DNA from: an uncultured Pedobacter sp.
GTDB taxonomy: Bacteria > Bacteroidota > Bacteroidia > Sphingobacteriales > Sphingobacteriaceae
DNA length: 9,193 bases
Direction: 5' to 3'
NCBI GenBank assembly: GCA_946478755.1
Contig: CAMLDJ010000216.1
Location: 1-9,193 of the forward strand
Shown here: positions 5,794 through 9,193 of the stretch, in pieces
Numbering within the stretch: position 1 is the stretch's first letter
How the letters are laid out: each line of letters opens with the position of its first letter
Notes under the pieces: model-generated
Told to the model about the DNA's origin: nothing
Database searches by the model: none
The model's input: the letters and a program-made list of their open reading frames with translations, nothing else
Translations under genes and position numbers: made by a program

Positions 5794-7269
5794 CTATTTT
5801 TTGGTTTCTGCAAGCTGAACCTTTGAAGGAAACATCATTTGTTCCAGCGCAGCATCTCTTTTATAGATGTCAGGGTAAGACCTGAACATGCCATCATCGA
5901 TCTCGCAGGTAAAATAGGTAATCTTTATAGGTACGGGATGAGTTAAAGTGAAATTTCTTCTTTGCATTTTTTCAAGTGATTCATTCATTTTCGGTACCCT
6001 GTTTACCGCTCCATCATATTCCAGAAGTAACTTGGCCAGGCGGTCTGCATTTTCTACCCGGACACAGCCGTGGCTGAAAGATCTTGACTCTTTTTTGAAA
6101 AGTTTTTGTTCCGGTGTATCATGCAGGTAAATATCAAAACGGTTCGGAAATCTAAAGACAATTTTTCCCAGTGCATTATCACATCCCGGTGACTGCCTTG
6201 CAAGGTAAAGACCGGGCTGTGCAGATATTTCCTGCAGTTTATTCCGGGTAATGACTATATAATTACCTTTTAGATCGTAAATCCCATAGTGGTTATTCTT
6301 CAAGTAATTGGAGTCCTTTAACGCTTTAGGCAACAGTTCTTTTGCAAAAATCTTTTGAGGAACTTTCCATTCAGGTGCCGTGGTCATGTAATTAACCTGG
6401 CTTTCAAGCTCCGGTGTCGGGGTAGAAGGTTTTCCTACTACGGTCTTGAAAAGTATGATGCTATCCCCGCGCAGAAGTTTAAGTGAATAAGACGGGATAT
6501 TAATATGGATATAATACTCCTCACCGGAATTTATCCAGCGCATCCTTTCCATGTTGATCGCCATTTTCCTGGCATCGCCTTCGGGAAATTCGTAGCAATC
6601 GTCGATGTACTGTCCTTTTACCAGATGCAGATAATCCTGCAGGAGCCTGTACATCTGCATTTTTGGTTGTGCCGAGACTACCGCTTCCATGAAGTCCCTT
6701 GCATGAAGGGCACCAGTTAAATGCGCCACCGGATCAAAGCCGCTCTGCTTGCCCTCTTCCAGAACCTCAGAGGTATAGACAGGATTAAACTTACCATAGT
6801 GCAGGTGGTTAACCAGGGTAATGAGCGCATCGGTTAAATAAACATCAAAATTACTCTTCTCCTGTGGATTGGACTGTGCCTGCACCAGTGGCTTTAAAAG
6901 ATTATAGGTCAGTTTACCGGGATGAAAATCATCTCTGTTCAATCCAAACTGAAGTACACAGTCCATTAAAAGCATCGATTTATAAATCTCCGACTTCACC
7001 GTGTCCGGTTTCACCCAGATCATGGAGAATCTTTGATTTTTGTAGAACCGCTCAACCAGTTTGGGATAGTTCAGCCGGGGCGATATTTGAGAAATCGCAA
7101 TTTTGATATACGTGGAATCAGCCAGGGCTATTTTATGTTTTGAGTGATTAGTATCCCTTTCCGATGGCGCGCATGCAGGCACTGAAGCCGAAAAGCCGCA
7201 TAAAAGTGTACAGGAGATAATTGTTCTCCTTAACAGGTTTTTCAGGAAATAAAAGTTCTGAGTTTTCAT
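5794..7269 (-). CDS. Exported L,D-transpeptidase, YcbB-like
   Basis: This is a cell-wall enzyme of 491 residues from the ATG at 7267-7269; a longer in-frame ATG at 7330-7332 is rejected because it lies inside a palindromic operator and would put 21 residues before the signal peptide. The chosen start gives a basic N-terminus, a hydrophobic stretch (IISCTLLCGFSASVPA) and then Cys, possibly a lipoprotein Cys although the box VPA-C is poor. A scaffold region follows, then the YkuD catalytic domain beginning near INIPSYSLKLLRGD. The family hallmarks are VGKPSTPTPELESQVNYM and the active site SRSFSHGCVRV with catalytic Cys402 (numbered from this start); an upstream conserved His is in YLHDTP. These enzymes make 3-3 peptidoglycan cross-links or attach proteins to the wall, and are often induced in stationary phase or envelope stress. 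Escherichia coli YcbB is 615 residues, so this is a shorter version. Confidence 0.92.
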   Translation of the reverse strand: MKTQNFYFLKNLLRRTIISCTLLCGFSASVPACAPSERDTNHSKHKIALADSTYIKIAISQISPRLNYPKLVERFYKNQRFSMIWVKPDTVKSEIYKSMLLMDCVLQFGLNRDDFHPGKLTYNLLKPLVQAQSNPQEKSNFDVYLTDALITLVNHLHYGKFNPVYTSEVLEEGKQSGFDPVAHLTGALHARDFMEAVVSAQPKMQMYRLLQDYLHLVKGQYIDDCYEFPEGDARKMAINMERMRWINSGEEYYIHINIPSYSLKLLRGDSIILFKTVVGKPSTPTPELESQVNYMTTAPEWKVPQKIFAKELLPKALKDSNYLKNNHYGIYDLKGNYIVITRNKLQEISAQPGLYLARQSPGCDNALGKIVFRFPNRFDIYLHDTPEQKLFKKESRSFSHGCVRVENADRLAKLLLEYDGAVNRVPKMNESLEKMQRRNFTLTHPVPIKITYFTCEIDDGMFRSYPDIYKRDAALEQMMFPSKVQLAETKK

Positions 7270-7288
7270 AATGAACTGTCTTATGTGG

Positions 7289-7334
7289 TAAAACTCCCAA
7301 GAATCTGCATTATAAATAATGATCTGGATCATTA
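7289..7334 (-). promoter_or_regulatory. Long FNR-like palindrome and weak -7 element (L,D-transpeptidase promoter)
   Basis: TAATGATC-TG-GATCATTA at 7317-7334 is an 18-base palindrome with eight-base arms. It contains ATGAT-CTGG-ATCAT in the FNR-like register at 7319-7332. The minus-strand element GAGTTTTA at 7289-7296 is a poor match to TAnnTTTG (4 of 6 positions) but lies at exactly the 33-base centre spacing seen elsewhere. The predicted transcription start is near 7285, 16 bases before the chosen ATG. Confidence 0.5.
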
Positions 7335-7373
7335 CGTGTGCTGATTATCAACACTATAATACAAAATCGATCA

Positions 7374-8093
7374 CTAACGCTCAAATAGCCAGCTAAAGGG
7401 ACGGATTTTTCTTGCTTTTTGCAGGCCGAATTTTTTGATGCTATGCAGCTTGATGAACTCCTCGGCCTGAGAAATATCGTCGGTGATCAGAAAAAGACTG
7501 AGGTCAGTTTCGCTTATTGTCCCATTCTCCCTCATTTCAGCAATATGGCTCAATAGATTTTTGTGAAACTCTTTTCCAAATATGATTACCGGGAAATCAT
7601 GGATTTTGCGGGTCTGGATCAGCGTGAGGGCCTCAAAGCACTCATCAAGCGTCCCATATCCGCCAGGAAGGACAACGAAAGCAAAAGAATACTTTACAAG
7701 GAGCACTTTACGGGTAAAAAAATGATTCATGTTGACCCACCTATCCAGATAAATATTGGGTTTCTGTTCTCTGGAAAGTGAGATATTGCAACCCACCGAA
7801 CGCCCACCTACATCTTTTGCCCCCCGGTTCGCGGCCTCCATCAGCCCCGGTCCGCCTCCGGTCATGATGGTAAATCCAAGCTTTGCAAAAACAGAGGCTG
7901 CTTTTCTGGCAAATTGGTAGTGCGGATGATCCTGGGAAAAACGCGCCGAACCGAAGAATGTAATACAGGGACCAACAAAATGGAGGCCCCTAAACCCTCT
8001 TATCAGATCGACCATTGTTCTGATGACAAAAACGAATTCCTTTATTCTGGAATGCGGACCTTCCAGAAATTCAATCTCTGATTTACTATTCAT
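7374..8093 (-). CDS. LOG family protein (TIGR00730-type phosphoribohydrolase-like)
   Basis: The protein has 239 residues from the ATG at 8091-8093. The frame extends to a TTG at 8118-8120, which I do not favour. Both signature motifs of the LOG/lysine-decarboxylase-like Rossmann fold are intact: GGGPGLMEAANRGA early and LPGGYGTLDECFEAL later, with the Arg-containing segment MNHFFTRKVLL between them. Proteins with these motifs hydrolyse nucleoside 5'-monophosphates to base and ribose 5-phosphate, as in cytokinin activation in plants; bacterial homologues such as PpnN adjust purine pools under stringent conditions. The substrate here is not known. A minus-strand element ATAATTTG at 8138-8145 could be its -7 box, giving a leader of about 40 bases. 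No correctly spaced FNR-like palindrome is present. It is 104 bases upstream of the L,D-transpeptidase gene on the same strand. Confidence 0.9.
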   Translation of the reverse strand: MNSKSEIEFLEGPHSRIKEFVFVIRTMVDLIRGFRGLHFVGPCITFFGSARFSQDHPHYQFARKAASVFAKLGFTIMTGGGPGLMEAANRGAKDVGGRSVGCNISLSREQKPNIYLDRWVNMNHFFTRKVLLVKYSFAFVVLPGGYGTLDECFEALTLIQTRKIHDFPVIIFGKEFHKNLLSHIAEMRENGTISETDLSLFLITDDISQAEEFIKLHSIKKFGLQKARKIRPFSWLFER

Positions 8094-8213
8094 GTTTTTG
8101 GTTAAATGATATGTTGTCAATTCTATTAAAAACGGTGCAAATTATCTTCTGAACTGCCTGAAATCATGGATATTAGTGTAGAAAGAAAATTTTAGAACAA
8201 GCGGTATATATTT

Positions 8214-8232
8214 TTGTGGTTAATTCCCACAA
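8214..8232 (-). repeat. Inverted repeat between the DUF2892 and LOG genes
   Basis: TTGTGG at 8214-8219 and CCACAA at 8227-8232 pair over six bases with a seven-base loop. It lies about 56 bases past the DUF2892 stop. On the minus strand the following bases are A-rich, not T-rich, so it is not a classical terminator; it may be a weak 3' hairpin. Confidence 0.3.
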
Positions 8233-8287
8233 TCAGAATCATTTAACTGCCTACGATTTTAATAAAAGTATCTTTGTCCGAAATTTT

Positions 8288-8491
8288 CTACCTGTGCCTA
8301 TTGGTCCGGATGTCAAGGGCCATGTACAAGGGGCAAAACCCGAAGATTCCGGTCCACAAAAGAATACCTGCAATACTGATCAGCGCCAACTCGGCACTTG
8401 CATTAAAAACACCAAGGATGTATGCGGGCAATATGGCAAGCGCCAGCAGCGTCCTTATTGCCCTATCCAATAAACCTATATTTGTTTTCAT
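8288..8491 (-). CDS. DUF2892 (YgaP-like transmembrane domain) protein
   Basis: This is a complete small membrane protein of 67 residues from the ATG at 8489-8491. An ATG six bases earlier (8497) is only two bases from the AGGA, whereas 8491 has an eight-base spacing and gives the typical family start MKTNIGLLDRAIRTLLA. Two transmembrane helices lie at about residues 12-30 and 33-57, and the second contains the family motif GFCPLY with its single cysteine. In Escherichia coli YgaP this domain is fused to a rhodanese and dimerises in the inner membrane; free-standing copies are common in Bacteroidota, and their function is not settled. A sulfur-related or small-molecule role is inference only. 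It is first in a minus-strand series with the LOG and L,D-transpeptidase genes, but the 194-base gap makes a single operon uncertain. Confidence 0.85.
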   Translation of the reverse strand: MKTNIGLLDRAIRTLLALAILPAYILGVFNASAELALISIAGILLWTGIFGFCPLYMALDIRTNRHR

Positions 8492-8499
8492 TTCCATCG

Positions 8500-8503
8500 T
8501 CCT
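8500..8503 (-). promoter_or_regulatory. Shine-Dalgarno sequence that sets the DUF2892 start
   Basis: AGGA on the minus strand is eight bases from the ATG at 8491 and only two from the ATG at 8497, which selects the inner start. Confidence 0.55.
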
Positions 8504-8618
8504 AATTTTTACAAAACAATTTCGATTACTGCAGGCATTTTATTGCCTAACGCATAAGCAAAATCAGGGTCTGCAGCAGATTTCAATAAATAATATGAAA
8601 CCCTATTCGCCTGACCGC

Positions 8619-8661
8619 CAAATTCGCTGAAAATACTTAAAGCTTAAATGAGCGAGGTCAT
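8619..8661 (-). promoter_or_regulatory. Degenerate FNR-like site with -7-like element facing DUF2892
   Basis: ATGAG-CGAG-GTCAT at 8648-8661 keeps the outer four base pairs of the palindrome but has a G-G inner mismatch. A minus-strand element CGAATTTG at 8619-8626 lies with its centre 32 bases away, the same spacing as the stronger sites. The leader would be about 124 bases. It is weaker than the others, and the -7 candidate at 8512-8519 is an alternative. Confidence 0.3.
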
Positions 8662-8742
8662 GGGTGATGATGATTGTTGATCTATCAAAGAAAGGTTATG
8701 GATAGAACTGAATACTTCAGGTAACGTTAATCATTAACACCA

Positions 8743-8786
8743 ATGATCCTAATCAGCCGAGCAACTGGCCAGTATTGCTAATTTTA
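8743..8786 (+). promoter_or_regulatory. FNR-like activated promoter of the metallo-beta-lactamase gene
   Basis: ATGAT-CCTA-ATCAG at 8743-8756 has the complete TGAT-N4-ATCA core. The element TAATTTTA at 8779-8786 matches five of the six positions of TAnnTTTG, and its centre is 33 bases downstream of the palindrome centre. Transcription would start near 8790, about 19 bases before the ATG. This is the second-best promoter of the set. Confidence 0.55.
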
Positions 8787-8808
8787 GAAGTATACTCAAA
8801 TTAAGCCA

Positions 8809-9193
8809 ATGCAACATACATTCAAATCTGACCAGGGCGGTTCAACAGAAAATGCTACTGGCGTTTACCTAGCATCCTTCGGTGCGGCACAGACCGTGAC
8901 CGGGTCAAAACATATCCTTTATACCCCAGATGTGGATATTCTCATTGATTGCGGACTTTTCCAGGGGATCAAGTCGCTAAGAATAAAAAACTGGGAAGCA
9001 CCAGGTTTTGAAATTGAACGCATTGGTGCCTTATGCCTTACCCACGCCCACCTGGATCATTGCGGTTATATCCCAAGACTGGTGGGGGCAGGATATAGGG
9101 GGAAGGTATACATGACCGCTCCCACCCGGGAGCTCACCGAACTTATTTTAAGGGATAGTGCAAAAATCCAGGAAGAGGATGCGTGGAAGGCTA
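8809..9193 (+). CDS. Metallo-beta-lactamase fold hydrolase, CPSF73/RNA-processing type (C-terminal part beyond window)
   Basis: This partial gene starts with the ATG at 8809-8811 and gives 128 residues before the right edge. The N-terminus contains FGAAQTVTGSKHIL followed by ILIDCGLFQG, the typical opening of the beta-CASP RNA-nuclease branch (CPSF73/Ysh1-like, bacterial YsgG-like). The metal-binding motif HxHxDH is present as THAHLDHCGYIPRL with His79, His81, Asp83 and His84. Full-length members are about 450-470 residues and carry beta-CASP and RMMBL domains, which would lie outside the window. They are predicted zinc-dependent endo- or exoribonucleases acting in RNA turnover; the substrate here is unknown. 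There is no clear Shine-Dalgarno sequence. It is expressed away from the DUF2892 gene from its own FNR-like promoter. Confidence 0.92.
   Translation, partial: MQHTFKSDQGGSTENATGVYLASFGAAQTVTGSKHILYTPDVDILIDCGLFQGIKSLRIKNWEAPGFEIERIGALCLTHAHLDHCGYIPRLVGAGYRGKVYMTAPTRELTELILRDSAKIQEEDAWKA

Larger units (their letters stand above)
8492..8808. other. Divergent intergenic region, 317 bases
   Basis: This gap lies between the DUF2892 gene (minus) and the metallo-beta-lactamase gene (plus). It holds a near -7 candidate for DUF2892 (minus-strand TTGTTTTG at 8512-8519), a degenerate FNR-like site at 8648-8661, a spacer-two palindrome TTGAT-CT-ATCAA at 8677-8688, and the FNR-like promoter of the plus-strand gene at 8743-8786. 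No open frame of note is seen. Confidence 0.6.

Noticed and set aside
8107..8119. TGAT-ATGTT-GTCA near the LOG start as a further FNR-like site
   Set aside because: The spacer is five bases rather than four, and the site lies downstream of the only good -7 candidate for the gene, so it does not fit the promoter geometry of the others.
8542..8555. ATTGC-CTAA-CGCAT as a possible site for the near DUF2892 promoter
   Set aside because: It lies at the expected distance from the -7 candidate at 8512-8519 but keeps none of the TGAY/RTCA core positions on both arms.

Overview
The window looks like a chromosomal stretch from a member of the Bacteroidota, most likely the Sphingobacteriaceae (Pedobacter or Mucilaginibacter type). 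The reasons are moderate GC, few Shine-Dalgarno sequences, -7 elements of the Bacteroidota type (TAnnTTTG and relatives), and a gene set common in that group. This placement is inference; no rRNA or marker gene is present.

Layout, left to right: a tandem-domain universal stress protein cut by the left edge (1-630, minus); a P-type cation ATPase (828-3329, minus); a small helix-turn-helix protein (about 3503-3874, minus); an HdeD/DUF308 six-helix membrane protein (4100-4663, minus); a second, single-domain universal stress protein (4966-5445, plus); a 348-base convergent gap with a strong palindrome; an exported YcbB-type L,D-transpeptidase (5794-7269, minus); a LOG-family protein (7374-8093, minus); a two-helix DUF2892 protein (8288-8491, minus); and the start of an RNA-processing-type metallo-beta-lactamase protein cut by the right edge (8809-9193, plus). 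There are no tRNA or rRNA genes, mobile elements or CRISPR arrays.

The genes read as a stress-adaptation island covering stress sensing (two Usp proteins), ion transport, membrane and wall remodelling (HdeD-like protein, L,D-transpeptidase), nucleotide metabolism (LOG) and RNA turnover (MBL protein). The strongest signal not explained by the genes is a shared operator: a palindrome of the form TGAY-N4-RTCA, which is the FNR/DNR-type architecture of the CRP/FNR superfamily. A by-eye scan of the whole window found this exact form six times, all in intergenic DNA upstream of gene starts (usp1, the HTH gene, usp2 twice, the L,D-transpeptidase, the MBL gene). In each of the five promoters the palindrome centre lies 31-33 bases upstream of the centre of a -7-like element, which would put it near -40, the class II activator position. 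I infer that most of this island is one regulon of an FNR-like activator encoded elsewhere, perhaps answering low oxygen, NO or redox stress.
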